This document shows positions 7,081-15,982 of a DNA stretch of 64,000 nt, one piece after another. The stretch is taken from NCBI GenBank assembly GCA_028285005.1, contig JANQQP010000007.1, positions 81,899 to 145,898 of the forward strand, given 5' to 3'. Within the stretch, counting starts at the first letter, position 1; each line of letters starts with the position of its first letter. Below the pieces are notes generated by a model. It saw only the letters and a program-made list of their open reading frames with translations, did no database searches and was not told the DNA's origin. This DNA comes from Dehalococcoidia bacterium. GTDB lineage: Bacteria; Chloroflexota; Dehalococcoidia; Lucifugimonadales; Lucifugimonadaceae. The translations under genes were made by a program, and so were the position numbers.

Positions 7081-8388
7081 TTACGGCGGAGAACGGGCTG
7101 GCGTGTCGCCATCCTCCGGCGTCTCCTCGTAGCGGTATCTGCGCACTCCGGGAATTAGCCACCAGATCAGGCCGACTACCACCAGAGAGACGACACCGCC
7201 GACGACCATCGTCGCTCCGGCTCCTATGGCTCCCGCCACCAGTCCCACTTCGAGTTGGCCGATGTGGTTCGCACCCATCGCTGCGAAGGAGTGAGCGCTG
7301 CTGGCTCGGCCGAGCAGGGCGTCGGGCGTTGTGAGCTGCACGACCGCCTGGCGCATCGTCATTCCAATGGCGTCGACAAGGCCGAGCGAGCCGACGATGA
7401 TCAGTCCGACCCAGAAGATTGGGTTCAGGCCGAATGCCAGCAGCAGCACTGCGTAGAGCAACGTCGCCACCAGCACGATGCGGCCCTTGTAACGCCAGCG
7501 CCCCGTGAAGAAGACGACGAAGCTGCCGATGGCACCTCCGAGTGCGTTGGCTGAGCCGAGTGCCGCCGTTCCCTGCGCTCCTCGCCCGTAAAGGCCTTCG
7601 GAGAAGACCGGGAACAGCTCGCGGTAGAAGCTGACGATCGTGACGCCGATGTCGAGCAGGTATAGGCCCGGCAAGATGCGGTGGTTGCGTACGAACCGGA
7701 AGCCTTCTTTGAGCGAGGCGAGTGTGACGCGTCGTGCGCCGCCGTCGGGTTGTCCAGACGCACGGATCAGCAGCGGAGTGAGGAAGCTGAGGCCCGCGAT
7801 GACAGTGGCCACAAAGAAGGTGAAGGTCGCGCCCGGACCCGAGTAGAGCACTCCCCACGCAAGTGGCGCTCCGATGCCCGCCACCTGGAACGATGCGGTC
7901 TGGACAGTGACGCCGTTCGTCAGGTACCGGCGGGGCAACACTCGAGGCAGCATGGCCGGCCGGGCCGAGTTGCCGAGCATGTTGAAGATACCGACAAGGC
8001 CCGTCACGACGAAGATGTGCCAGATAGCGAGGGTGTCGGTGAACGACAGGGCCGTCAGGACAGCCAGCGAGATGAAGGAGGCCGACTGCGTCAGCGCCAT
8101 CAGCTTCTTACGGTCCACGACGTCTGCGAGCGCGCCGCCGTAGATGACCGCGGGCATCTGCAGCAGCTGGACCGCTCCAAGGCCTCCGAGCAAGAAGAAG
8201 GCGTCGTCAAGGCCGGCAGTGTTGTCGGTGATCCACTGACCGCTGGTGATGAGCCGCAGACGCATGGCGATCATCATCGTGATGCCGCTGAGCCACAGGA
8301 AGGTGAAGTCTGCGAAGAAGAATGAGGACCACGGCCTGACGGGCTTGCGCGCTGATTCGGCTGATTCGGTTACCGAGTTGTCTGGCAA
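7081..8388 (-). CDS. Major facilitator superfamily transporter (MFS_3-like)
   Basis: A 435-residue integral membrane protein with about 12 hydrophobic helices, e.g. FFFADFTFLWLSGITMMIAM near the N-terminus. The cytoplasmic loop between helices 2 and 3 has the MFS motif A form (GGALADVVDRKKLM). N-terminal organisation with a Gly/Ala-rich core resembles EntS-type MFS_3 exporters, so efflux of a small molecule is likely but the substrate is unknown. The start is TTG at 8388 after a GGAAAG site. It lies just upstream, same strand, of the DUF4097 lipoprotein gene, with about 90 bases between them. Confidence 0.88.
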   Translation of the reverse strand: MPDNSVTESAESARKPVRPWSSFFFADFTFLWLSGITMMIAMRLRLITSGQWITDNTAGLDDAFFLLGGLGAVQLLQMPAVIYGGALADVVDRKKLMALTQSASFISLAVLTALSFTDTLAIWHIFVVTGLVGIFNMLGNSARPAMLPRVLPRRYLTNGVTVQTASFQVAGIGAPLAWGVLYSGPGATFTFFVATVIAGLSFLTPLLIRASGQPDGGARRVTLASLKEGFRFVRNHRILPGLYLLDIGVTIVSFYRELFPVFSEGLYGRGAQGTAALGSANALGGAIGSFVVFFTGRWRYKGRIVLVATLLYAVLLLAFGLNPIFWVGLIIVGSLGLVDAIGMTMRQAVVQLTTPDALLGRASSAHSFAAMGANHIGQLEVGLVAGAIGAGATMVVGGVVSLVVVGLIWWLIPGVRRYRYEETPEDGDTPARSPP

Positions 8389-8517
8389 GCTTTCCGGCTT
8401 CGTGCAGTGGTTGGAGGGCTGGAAGGGCCCCAGTGGCGCTGCATATCAGTTGAATCGCGGCGAAGGACTGGGACGGCGGAATGGTAGCAGGGCGCAGAGC
8501 GGCTGGACGACGGAGCC

Positions 8518-9057
8518 TTACAATCCTGCGTGGGCGTCGATCAGCTCGTTGATCCGGCGGCGCAGGGGGCCTGACGATATCGCGCCCGGCCAGTCGTCAA
8601 CGATCTCACCGCTCGGCAGCACGAAGTAGGTGGCGGGCAATCCGTTCAGATTGAAGTCATTGAGGATGCTGGAGCTCGTTGAGTTACCGGCCGGATATGT
8701 GACGCCTGTCTCTCGCAGCAGTCCGATGCCATGCGAGATCTCGCCAAGCCCGAAGAACGGGCCGACGTCCACGCCGAGCATCACAATGTCTTCCCTGTGC
8801 TCCTCCCAGGCCCCCTCGAGAGTCGGCATCTCAGCCCGGCAAGGAGGGCAGAGGCCGCCCCAGAAGTTGAGGACCACCGGCTTTCCCTGGTCGAGCACCG
8901 CCTGGTAGCTGGTCTCACGCCCTTCGAGAACTCCACCCGACTGGTATGTGTCGATGCCGAAGTCCCCGCCTTCGCCGCGTGATCCAGAGCAGGCAACGGC
9001 GGCGATTGACAGCAGGGCGAGGACGACGAGCAGTGGGACGAGATTGCGGTTCGGCAT
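8518..9057 (-). CDS. TlpA/ResA-like thiol-disulfide oxidoreductase lipoprotein
   Basis: A 179-residue exported thioredoxin-fold protein. Residues 1-23 are a signal peptide with lipobox IAAVAC, so it is predicted to be tethered to the outer face of the membrane. The active site is C70-P-P-C73 in NFWGGLCPPCRAEMP, and the cis-Pro loop is GLPATYFV. The AhpC/TSA-redoxin type layout with a central insertion fits TlpA/ResA/CcmG, which reduce disulfides of exported proteins such as cytochrome c. The target here is unknown; no cytochrome maturation gene is adjacent. Confidence 0.88.
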   Translation of the reverse strand: MPNRNLVPLLVVLALLSIAAVACSGSRGEGGDFGIDTYQSGGVLEGRETSYQAVLDQGKPVVLNFWGGLCPPCRAEMPTLEGAWEEHREDIVMLGVDVGPFFGLGEISHGIGLLRETGVTYPAGNSTSSSILNDFNLNGLPATYFVLPSGEIVDDWPGAISSGPLRRRINELIDAHAGL

Positions 9058-9309
9058 CGCTAAGAGCTCCGTGGAGCGGTGGTTTCTTTACATGGGGCCG
9101 GGAACACGAGTGTGACTGTCCCCCTGAGCCTCACACTCCGGCCTGAAGTCTCAGATGCCAGTTAAGGGCGAATCGGTTCGATGTGTTGCCGCTGATGCTC
9201 CCTCTACCGGGTTCATCGATGCCCGTCTTTCTGTGGTGCTATGCTGCGCTTCGGCATGGCGTGCTGAGATGCGGATTAGGCTAAACACAACACTAACAGG
9301 CGGCTAGAT

Positions 9310-10122
9310 ATGGGCGAGTTCGATGGAAAGAGCGTCATCGTAACCGGAGGCGCGCTCGGCATTGGCGGCGCGGCGTCACTGGCGTTTGCGAGAGAGGGCG
9401 CGAACGTGACGGTGATGGACGTGAATGTGGCAGCTGGCGAGGAGACCGTTTCGAAGATGGATGAGCTGTCGGGCAGGGGCCAGTTCGTTGAGGCAGACGC
9501 TGGAACCGCGGAGGGCTGCAAGAAGACTGTCGATGCTGCAGCCAACGCTTTCGGCGGTGTCGATGTGCTCTTCAACAACGTCGGCATCCAGCCGCCATCA
9601 TCGTATGTCGACGCCGTCGAGCTTCCCGAGGCTGACTGGGACCGCATCATCAATGTGAACCTGAAGAGCCGCTTCCTGATGGCCAAGTACAGCATCCCGC
9701 ACATGCGCAGAGCGGGCGGCGGCGTGATCATCAGTTCGGCCAGCGTGCAGGGACGGCAATCTATGCCGGGAGTGTCGGCCTATGCGGCGAGCAAGGGCGG
9801 CGACCTCTCGCTGATGCGGCAGCTTTCGCTGGATTTCGCGAAGGACAACATCCGTGTGCTGGCCGTGAACCCCGGAACGATCAACACGCCGATGGTCCAC
9901 AACGCCAGCGGAGTTTCAGGCGCAGAGCTGGAAGCAGCGCTTGTGGACTATGGGAAGGACCATCCGATCGGCCGGGTTGGCCAGCCCGAGGAGATCGCAG
10001 AGGTCGTCCTGTTCCTGGCGAGCGACCGTGCTGGCTTTATGACAGGCGAGAGCGTGACTGTGGACGGAGGAATGATGGCCAAGGGCGCCTGGGCAGGTGG
10101 CGCTGGGGCGGATCTGGATTAG
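9310..10122 (+). CDS. Short-chain dehydrogenase/reductase (SDR)
   Basis: A 270-residue classical SDR, NAD(P)-dependent alcohol or carbonyl oxidoreductase. Motifs: cofactor loop TGGALGIG (12-19), acidic residue after beta-2 (VMDVN) suggesting NAD preference, NNVG (about 89-92), catalytic Ser in ISSASV, and Y158-x-x-x-K162 in YAASKGGDL. The C-terminus MTGESVTVDGGMM matches the FabG-like group. The usual NNAG is NNVG here. The gene stands alone, so substrate is not deducible. Confidence 0.9.
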   Translation: MGEFDGKSVIVTGGALGIGGAASLAFAREGANVTVMDVNVAAGEETVSKMDELSGRGQFVEADAGTAEGCKKTVDAAANAFGGVDVLFNNVGIQPPSSYVDAVELPEADWDRIINVNLKSRFLMAKYSIPHMRRAGGGVIISSASVQGRQSMPGVSAYAASKGGDLSLMRQLSLDFAKDNIRVLAVNPGTINTPMVHNASGVSGAELEAALVDYGKDHPIGRVGQPEEIAEVVLFLASDRAGFMTGESVTVDGGMMAKGAWAGGAGADLD

Positions 10123-10275
10123 TTGGCGCTCTCCCGTTCTTCAGTGCACCGGGGAACTGAAACCCACTGGTAACACCGTCGAAATTCCCGGTGACTACAT
10201 TGACTGAAGCCGGGGAGTCGAAGGGGGCTGCACCCGGCGCCAATTTTTCTCCACTGCCCAGCGAGGGAGTCGCAC

Positions 10276-10386
10276 ATGGCACCGGCAGTTCTGGTCAAGC
10301 ATGTTTCCGCATCGCCCGGGCCGGTCGCCAGGCGCGACGACGAGAAGCTGAAGCTCCTGCGCATTCTGCGCAACAAACGCTCTTGA
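10276..10386 (+). CDS. Possible 36-residue small basic protein
   Basis: A short reading frame with ATG at 10276 and GGGAG six bases upstream. It encodes MAPAVLVKHVSAS followed by a basic C-terminal half (RRDDEKLKLLRILRNKRS). It is the only candidate gene in the 332-base gap 10123-10454. The good ribosome-binding site and Lys/Arg/Leu composition argue for expression; the short length argues for caution. No family recognised. Confidence 0.35.
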   Translation: MAPAVLVKHVSASPGPVARRDDEKLKLLRILRNKRS

Positions 10387-10454
10387 GCGACCTATTCGCC
10401 TACGCTGCGTCGGATAGTTGCCCGGCCGAGCGAGTTCTGTGATCAGACCTGACG

Positions 10455-10715
10455 TCAGTTCCGATCGTCGACTGCAAACCCCAGCTTTCGCTCGACCTCT
10501 TCGACTACTTCTGGAATGCCGCCTTCGAATGAGACGGAGATGACGTTTGAGAGCGTGTAAAAGGTCGTAGGATTGGAGAGGTAGAATCCTGGGTTTTCAC
10601 CCGAGTATGCTTTCCCAAGCAGCGCTACTACTACGAGGTTTTCAGCTAATCCGTGCACGACGTGTTGCCGACTGCCAGCAACCGTGGTGACCGTGTAAGT
10701 CGTCGCTTCGGCCAT
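10455..10715 (-). CDS. Small hypothetical protein (86 aa)
   Basis: ATG at 10715 with GAGGAA upstream. The 86-residue product (MAEATTYTVTTVAGSRQHV...) has no signal peptide or membrane helix and no recognised motif. It contains FYLSNPTTFYTLSNVISVSFEGG and a Glu/Val-rich C-terminal helix (EVVEEVERKLGF). It lies 25 bases downstream of the TfoX-N gene on the same strand and may be co-transcribed. Confidence 0.6.
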   Translation of the reverse strand: MAEATTYTVTTVAGSRQHVVHGLAENLVVVALLGKAYSGENPGFYLSNPTTFYTLSNVISVSFEGGIPEVVEEVERKLGFAVDDRN

Positions 10716-10740
10716 CTGCCTAGTTCCTCTAAAAGTCCTA

Positions 10741-11121
10741 CTACTTCTTCTTGCGAGCCTTTTTCTTCTTGGCGGGCAGGGTGCTGGTGAAGCCGGTGGC
10801 CCGCTCGACCCATTCGACGAGCTCTCCGTCTTCGGCGATCTTGTCGGCGTTCAGGAAGACGTACTCGCGCATCGGGCGGCCTCCCATCGGATCGAAGCTC
10901 TCAGCCTCGCCACTCTCGATCAGCGAGCCCGCTTCCTCCTGGCCGGTGCGAACCATGATCCCATCGCCCCACACACCGGCGACCATCTGCTCATTCGAGT
11001 CGAGGAACCATGAGCTGGTGCCGAACATCTTCTTTCGATGAAGCGGCAGTGCAGCGACGAGGCCGTCGATGCGCTCCTCCAGCTCTTTGTCCATCTCGGG
11101 CCACTTGTCTGATGCAGGCAT
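10741..11121 (-). CDS. TfoX N-terminal domain protein
   Basis: A 126-residue single-domain protein of the TfoX-N family. Features: RKKMFGTSSWFLDSNEQMVAGVWGDGIMVRT matching the core beta-sheet, and FDPMGGRPMREYVFL matching the family's G-R-P-M-x-x-Y signature. The C-terminus is a Lys-rich tail (AKKKKARKKK), likely nucleic-acid binding or flexible. TfoX proteins influence competence in Gammaproteobacteria; the stand-alone N-domain has no established function in this lineage. Confidence 0.85.
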   Translation of the reverse strand: MPASDKWPEMDKELEERIDGLVAALPLHRKKMFGTSSWFLDSNEQMVAGVWGDGIMVRTGQEEAGSLIESGEAESFDPMGGRPMREYVFLNADKIAEDGELVEWVERATGFTSTLPAKKKKARKKK

Positions 11122-11453
11122 AGCTCTGTCCGTTCGTCGCGAAGCTGAAATCCGCCAGTTCGGGGGAAGTCGGGCCGGGCGGCCATGCTCAAACGACGTT
11201 TCCCGTGGCCCCGAATCGACCGCCGTATCGGGGACGATTTCATGACTGGCAGACCACGGCCGATAGTAACAGGGTGGTCACGACGCGGTGGTCGTTTGTC
11301 GCAAACTGCCTGACGGCAGGTGCGTCAGCCAGTTTGGGCGAACTATTGCGGTCGCTACCCAGTAGTTACAAGTGGTGATTCCCATGTGACAGCCTGCCGT
11401 TTCGCCAACACTGGAGGCATGACTATTGAGCGTTCCGCCCGGCGAGACCGCAC
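11122..11453. other. Noncoding gap between divergent TfoX-N and histidine kinase genes
   Basis: 332 bases without a convincing gene. They hold the promoters of both divergent units and one clear inverted repeat (11303-11335). No consensus sigma-70 promoter is obvious by eye. Confidence 0.6.
11303..11335. promoter_or_regulatory. 12-bp inverted repeat upstream of the histidine kinase gene
   Basis: AAACTGCCTGAC (11303-11314) and GTCAGCCAGTTT (11324-11335) pair at 11 of 12 positions around a 9-base spacer, about 120 bases before the kinase start. Arm length and spacing fit a dimeric regulator site or a leader hairpin; which one is not decidable from sequence. There is no T-run after it. Confidence 0.4.
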
Positions 11454-12992
11454 ATGAACCAGGCCCTGTACCGTCGTTTCACGCTGACGCTGGTATTTGT
11501 GGCGGGCTCGGCGCTGCTACTGGTTGGCGCCGGTTTTGCCGCCGATTTGATCGGCAAGAACGTGGCTGAGTCGTCGACGATACGGATCGAGACCGAGCTG
11601 GCAGAGGCGGATGCTGCACGCATAGCCCAAGACATAGAGGAACTGTTAGCGGGACTGGACCGGCAACTGGGTTTCGCCTACCTGGAGATGACTTCCCAGG
11701 TGCCCGACGCGCGAACCCGCCTTCAATTGCTGGTCGACGCCAACATCCTGGACTCCCAGTTCGACTCAATCGACTTCTATCACCTTGAGTTGTACGGATC
11801 TTCTGGCGAGTCCTTCTGGGAGATGGGTCCGGACCAGGGCATCGTGTTCAACCAGATGGGCTTCGAAACGGCCATGACTGGTGAGTCCGCATCATGGCTC
11901 GACAGAGGAGTGACCGTCCACGGTCCGGGCGGCGTCGGATCGCGGCGCGACCTGCTCGAAAGCATGATTCCTCTCTATTTCAAGGACGAAGTCGGCGTCG
12001 AGCTAGTCCTGCACCACGCCGTCGACGTCACAGACACACTGGAGAGCAATGTCCTTGCCACGCGGGCGGATGTTTGGAACTCCGTGATGATCCTGCTCGG
12101 CGCTCTTCTGGGTGTGCTTGCGCTGTTCGTGCTGGTACTGGACCTGAAGATTTCGAAGCGGATCGAGGTTGCTACCGAATTGAGAGACCGGGAGGAGTTG
12201 GAGCGAGCAAATATAGAGCTGCAACGCATGGATGAGATGAAGACCAACTTCCTGAGCAGCCTTTCGCACGAGCTTAAGACTCCGCTGGCCGCGATTCTCG
12301 GGTTCGCTCGCATATTGAGAAGCAACAAGCGACAGAATCTGGAGGTTTCGCAGATCGAGCAGCTTGAGGTGATCACCAGGAACGGAACTCGGCTGGATGT
12401 GCTGATCAACGACCTTCACGACCTTTCGAGAATCCAGTCCGGAAGGGTGAAGCTGCTCATAGAGGAGGTTGAGCTAAAGACGCTTGTCGAGAGCGTGGCT
12501 CTCAGCTTTGCGACGGTCCTGCAGGGCTCGCAGCAGTCGATGGTCCTGAAGACGGACCATGATCCGGTGTGGCTGAAGATAGATCAGACCCGTGTGTCGC
12601 AGGTGCTGAGCAATCTAATCAGCAACGCCTCGAAATACTCTCCAAATGGGAGCACGATCACCGTTTCATCCAAGCGCGATGGTGATTCCGCCTCCATAAC
12701 AGTCGAGGACCAGGGCCAGGGGATTCATTTGAGGGACCAGGAGAACCTGTTCAAGCTGTTCTACCGCACTCCTGAAGCGCTTAATTCGTCGACTCACGGC
12801 ACAGGGATCGGCCTCTATGTGACTAAGCAGATCGTTGAGCTACACGACGGTGAGATCGACCTGGTGAGCGTTCCGCTAAAGGGAACGAAGGTGACTGTGA
12901 CGCTGTTCGGGGCTATGAGCGTTCCGAGTGATCCCAAGCGGTCCGGCCAGAGGTTTACGAATGTTCTCGATGACCTTGCAGAGGCAAGTTGA
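11454..12992 (+). CDS. Membrane-bound sensor histidine kinase
   Basis: A 512-residue hybrid-free histidine kinase. TM helix 1 (about 10-34) and TM helix 2 (about 211-230) enclose an extracytoplasmic sensor of about 175 residues with no recognised fold. After a short coiled coil comes the HisKA domain with the phospho-acceptor His in SLSHELKTPLAA (near 272), then HATPase_c: N-box NLISNASKYS, G1 EDQGQGI, G2 GTGIGLYV. It autophosphorylates and most probably transfers to the response regulator encoded 16 bases downstream. The signal sensed is unknown. Confidence 0.92.
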   Translation: MNQALYRRFTLTLVFVAGSALLLVGAGFAADLIGKNVAESSTIRIETELAEADAARIAQDIEELLAGLDRQLGFAYLEMTSQVPDARTRLQLLVDANILDSQFDSIDFYHLELYGSSGESFWEMGPDQGIVFNQMGFETAMTGESASWLDRGVTVHGPGGVGSRRDLLESMIPLYFKDEVGVELVLHHAVDVTDTLESNVLATRADVWNSVMILLGALLGVLALFVLVLDLKISKRIEVATELRDREELERANIELQRMDEMKTNFLSSLSHELKTPLAAILGFARILRSNKRQNLEVSQIEQLEVITRNGTRLDVLINDLHDLSRIQSGRVKLLIEEVELKTLVESVALSFATVLQGSQQSMVLKTDHDPVWLKIDQTRVSQVLSNLISNASKYSPNGSTITVSSKRDGDSASITVEDQGQGIHLRDQENLFKLFYRTPEALNSSTHGTGIGLYVTKQIVELHDGEIDLVSVPLKGTKVTVTLFGAMSVPSDPKRSGQRFTNVLDDLAEAS

Positions 12993-13008
12993 GGAGGGGG
13001 AAGAGGTG

Positions 13009-13398
13009 ATGTCAAAGGTCAAAGTACTGGTTGTAGACGATGAGATGGATGTGCGATCGCTGATGGTGATCGTGCTGGAGGGCGCAGGATTCAAGGTTTC
13101 GGAGATGGAGTCCGGCGCCGGCATCATGGAGAAGGTCGCTCAGCTTCAGCCCGATGTGATTGTCCTGGATATAACTATGCCTGCCGTGAACGGTCTAGTG
13201 GCCCTGGAGCAGCTCAAGAAGGATCCGGCAACGGCTGGGATTCCAGTCTTGATCGCGTCGGCGCAAGGCCGGAAGAGCACCATGCTCGAGGCGAAGCGGC
13301 TGGGAGCGACCGATTTCATGGTGAAGCCGTGGGTTGACGGTGAGTTGGAGTGGCGTGTGCAGGAATGCCTGAACCGGGCCCGGGAGCAGACCGCGTAG
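13009..13398 (+). CDS. Single-domain response regulator (CheY-like)
   Basis: A 129-residue receiver domain with no output domain. ATG at 13009 follows a GGAGG-rich site; upstream in-frame codons overlap the kinase gene and are not needed. Receiver residues: D10-D11 acidic pocket, D54 phospho-acceptor in IVLDITMP, S84 in LIASAQG, K106 in FMVKPW. Located 16 bases after the histidine kinase stop, so it is the likely cognate partner in one operon. Lacking an output domain it must act by protein-protein contact, as CheY or Spo0F do. Confidence 0.92.
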   Translation: MSKVKVLVVDDEMDVRSLMVIVLEGAGFKVSEMESGAGIMEKVAQLQPDVIVLDITMPAVNGLVALEQLKKDPATAGIPVLIASAQGRKSTMLEAKRLGATDFMVKPWVDGELEWRVQECLNRAREQTA

Positions 13399-13473
13399 GC
13401 AGGGCCGCCACAAGCGCTCGTTCGTATGTCCCTGTGACACGGGTCAGTTATGATTGACTGACGAGGGACCGAT

Positions 13474-14931
13474 ATGAGCAACGCCGGCCTGTTCTCCCGC
13501 CTCTGGCACCGCCCGCCGGGTTCACTCGCTGCGGTGCGGCTATTAGCTGCGTTCGCCCTCATCGCCGCCGGCGGCCTCTCTCTTCTCGCAGGTTCCAGCA
13601 TAGCTCAGGCGCAATCTGACGAACCCCTTGTCCGGGTCGTTGAGCTCGACGCCACAATCGACATCGTCTCCGCGCGCTATCTGAAAGGCGCCATCACCAA
13701 CGCCAACAACGATGGCGCCGAGCTGATAATCATCGAACTCGACACGCCCGGCGGAACACTCGACAGCACGCGGGACATGGTGACCGCCATCCTGGAGTCG
13801 GACGTTCCCGTCGCGGTCTTCGTGTCACCTGAGGGCGCGCAGGCCGCCTCCGCAGGCACCTTCATCTCGGCGGCTTCCGGCTTCCTGGCAATGGCTCCGG
13901 CCACGAACATCGGTGCGGCGTCGCCGGTGGACGGCTCAGGCGGCGACCTGCCGGACACGTTGGAAAGCAAAGTCACGCAGGACACCGCAGCGTTCATCAG
14001 GTCGATTGCCGAAGAGCGCGGACGCAACGTCTCAGCCCTCGAAGACACGGTGCTGACCGCGGCCTCCTATTCGGCGTCGGAAGCTGTGGACCTGGACATC
14101 GCAGATATCGTCGTCAGAGATATTGATGAGCTGCTTGAGGCGATCGACGGCCGTTCCGTCCCAGTATTCGATGGCTCAGTCACCGTAAACACGACGAACG
14201 CTCAGGTTGATCGCGTGGGAATGTCACTCATCGACCGCGTGATCAGCTTCATTGCCAACCCGAACATCGCCTTCCTGCTGATCTCGCTGGGCACGGTTGG
14301 CCTGATCGTTGAACTCTGGAATCCCGGACTGTTCATTCCGGGCACGCTGGGCGTCGCGTTCCTTGCGCTCGGGTGGGTCGGCGTTGGAAATCTCGACTTC
14401 TCATGGGCGGGCGTAATCTTCCTCGCACTCGCCATCGTGCTGTTCGTGCTGGAGGCTCAAAACCCCGGCGTCAGCTACTTTGGCATTGCCGGTGGCGTGG
14501 CATTAATCATTGGCGGAGTGTTCCTGGTGAGCGGGTTTACGGACCCGAACCTGCCAGGAGGCACTCAGACCGTCAGCCTCTGGGTCCTTGGCATCTTTGG
14601 TGGTTCAGTCATCGCATTCGTGCTCTGGCTATCGTGGCAGGTGCGACAGGCTGCCAAATCACCGTTATGGGTCAGTGAGGGCGCCACGTCGGGTGTAATA
14701 GGCCAGCAGGCGCTGGTGACGGCAGATCTCGACCCCGAGGGTGAGGTGCATGTCGGCGGAGAGTTCTGGTCCGCTGAGATTGCTAATGCCGAGTTCCTGC
14801 AGCCGGGAACCGTCATCAAGAAGGGCGATCACGTGAGGGTGGACCGGATAGACGGCGTGAAGCTGATTGTGAAGCCCTTGAGAGGCGGCTTGTCGACTCC
14901 GGGCGACGATAGCGCCCCTGCCAGCGTGTAG
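13474..14931 (+). CDS. NfeD-family membrane-bound serine protease (ClpP class)
   Basis: A 485-residue long-form NfeD protein. N-terminal signal/TM segment (20-47), ClpP/SppA-like protease domain with Ser126 in QAASAGTFIS and Lys166 in LESKVTQD as the expected Ser-Lys dyad, then four to five membrane helices (about 250-390) and a C-terminal NfeD OB-fold domain (GQQALVTADLDPEGEVHV..GEFW). Homologous archaeal 1510-N protease cleaves the C-terminus of its partner stomatin. The SPFH gene follows about 100 bases downstream, reproducing the conserved nfeD-stomatin operon. GAGGGA precedes the ATG. Confidence 0.92.
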   Translation: MSNAGLFSRLWHRPPGSLAAVRLLAAFALIAAGGLSLLAGSSIAQAQSDEPLVRVVELDATIDIVSARYLKGAITNANNDGAELIIIELDTPGGTLDSTRDMVTAILESDVPVAVFVSPEGAQAASAGTFISAASGFLAMAPATNIGAASPVDGSGGDLPDTLESKVTQDTAAFIRSIAEERGRNVSALEDTVLTAASYSASEAVDLDIADIVVRDIDELLEAIDGRSVPVFDGSVTVNTTNAQVDRVGMSLIDRVISFIANPNIAFLLISLGTVGLIVELWNPGLFIPGTLGVAFLALGWVGVGNLDFSWAGVIFLALAIVLFVLEAQNPGVSYFGIAGGVALIIGGVFLVSGFTDPNLPGGTQTVSLWVLGIFGGSVIAFVLWLSWQVRQAAKSPLWVSEGATSGVIGQQALVTADLDPEGEVHVGGEFWSAEIANAEFLQPGTVIKKGDHVRVDRIDGVKLIVKPLRGGLSTPGDDSAPASV

Positions 14932-15038
14932 ACTGCGGCAACCAGTGACGAATTCGCCGGGCGAGCGCCTGGCTGGGTGAATGAGCCAGCTAACGGCTCG
15001 ACGAGTCTGTGTAGCGCAAGAAGGACGGAGACTGCGAT

Positions 15039-15893
15039 ATGGCGATCATCAACTTTGTCCGTGACTATGAGCGAGTTGCCAGGTTCAGGCTCGGTAAGTT
15101 CGAAGGGATGAAGGGTCCGGGGATAGTGGTCGCTATCCCGATCCTGCACCAGATCCAGAAAGTGGATACCCGGACCGAGGTCCTGGACATTCCGCGCCAG
15201 ACCAACATCACCAAGGACAACGCCACCGTCGAGATCGACTTCCTGGTGTACATGCGGGTCGATATCAACCAGGCCGAAAAGGCCGTCCTGGAGGTCGAGA
15301 ACTATGTACAGGCCGTGGTCGGTCTGGCAACCACAACTCTCCGTGCGGTTGTTGGTGACATCGATCTTGACGATGTGCTTTCACAGCGTGACCGGATCAA
15401 CGAAGAGATTCGCCTGAGGCTGGACGCTGAGACCGGCCGCTGGGGCATCAAGGTGACGAACGTCGAAATCCGTGAGATCGACCCGCCGCGGGAGATCCAG
15501 GAGGCGATGAACCGCCAGATGTCCGCCGAGCGTGTCCGTCGTGCGGTGGTGCTGGAGGCTGATGGTACGAGGGAGTCGGCAATTACGGTGGCGGAAGGTG
15601 AGAAGCAGTCGGCAATTCTGCGTGCTGAGGGTGAGAAGCAGGCGGCGATTCTTGAGGCTGAGGGTGAACGTGAGGCCGCTGTGCTGCGTGCCCAGGGTTT
15701 CGCGGATGCTCTGCAGCGAATCTATGACACAGCGCAGAATGTCGATGCGAACACCATGACGCTGCAGTACGTAGACGCTCTCAAGGAGCTTGGCGCCGGG
15801 CCTTCGACGAAGTGGGTGTTGCCAATGGAGCTGACGAAGATGCTGGGCGATCTGGGCTCCTTCACGCAGAGTAACGGCGGTGGCTCGAACTAG
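15039..15893 (+). CDS. SPFH/Band 7 (stomatin/prohibitin) family protein
   Basis: A 284-residue stomatin-like protein: band-7 domain (YERVARFRLGKFEGMKGPG...IPILHQIQKVDTRTEVLDIP) followed by a long Ala/Glu coiled coil with repeated EGEKQ(S/A)AILRAEGE units (about 175-220) and a short C-tail. Such proteins oligomerise on membrane microdomains. Odd point: the usual N-terminal hydrophobic helix is missing. An in-frame stop at 15012-15014 and a strong AAGGACGGAG site confirm the start, so the shortness is real. Membrane attachment may come through the adjacent NfeD protein. Confidence 0.9.
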   Translation: MAIINFVRDYERVARFRLGKFEGMKGPGIVVAIPILHQIQKVDTRTEVLDIPRQTNITKDNATVEIDFLVYMRVDINQAEKAVLEVENYVQAVVGLATTTLRAVVGDIDLDDVLSQRDRINEEIRLRLDAETGRWGIKVTNVEIREIDPPREIQEAMNRQMSAERVRRAVVLEADGTRESAITVAEGEKQSAILRAEGEKQAAILEAEGEREAAVLRAQGFADALQRIYDTAQNVDANTMTLQYVDALKELGAGPSTKWVLPMELTKMLGDLGSFTQSNGGGSN

Positions 15894-15982
15894 GAGCTGT
15901 CGAGGCGGTTAAGCTGCTCTACCCCTGCCTGTGAGGACAGAGGTCGTGCCATCCGCGATCGAGGGAGAGGAGAGAAGGCGCC

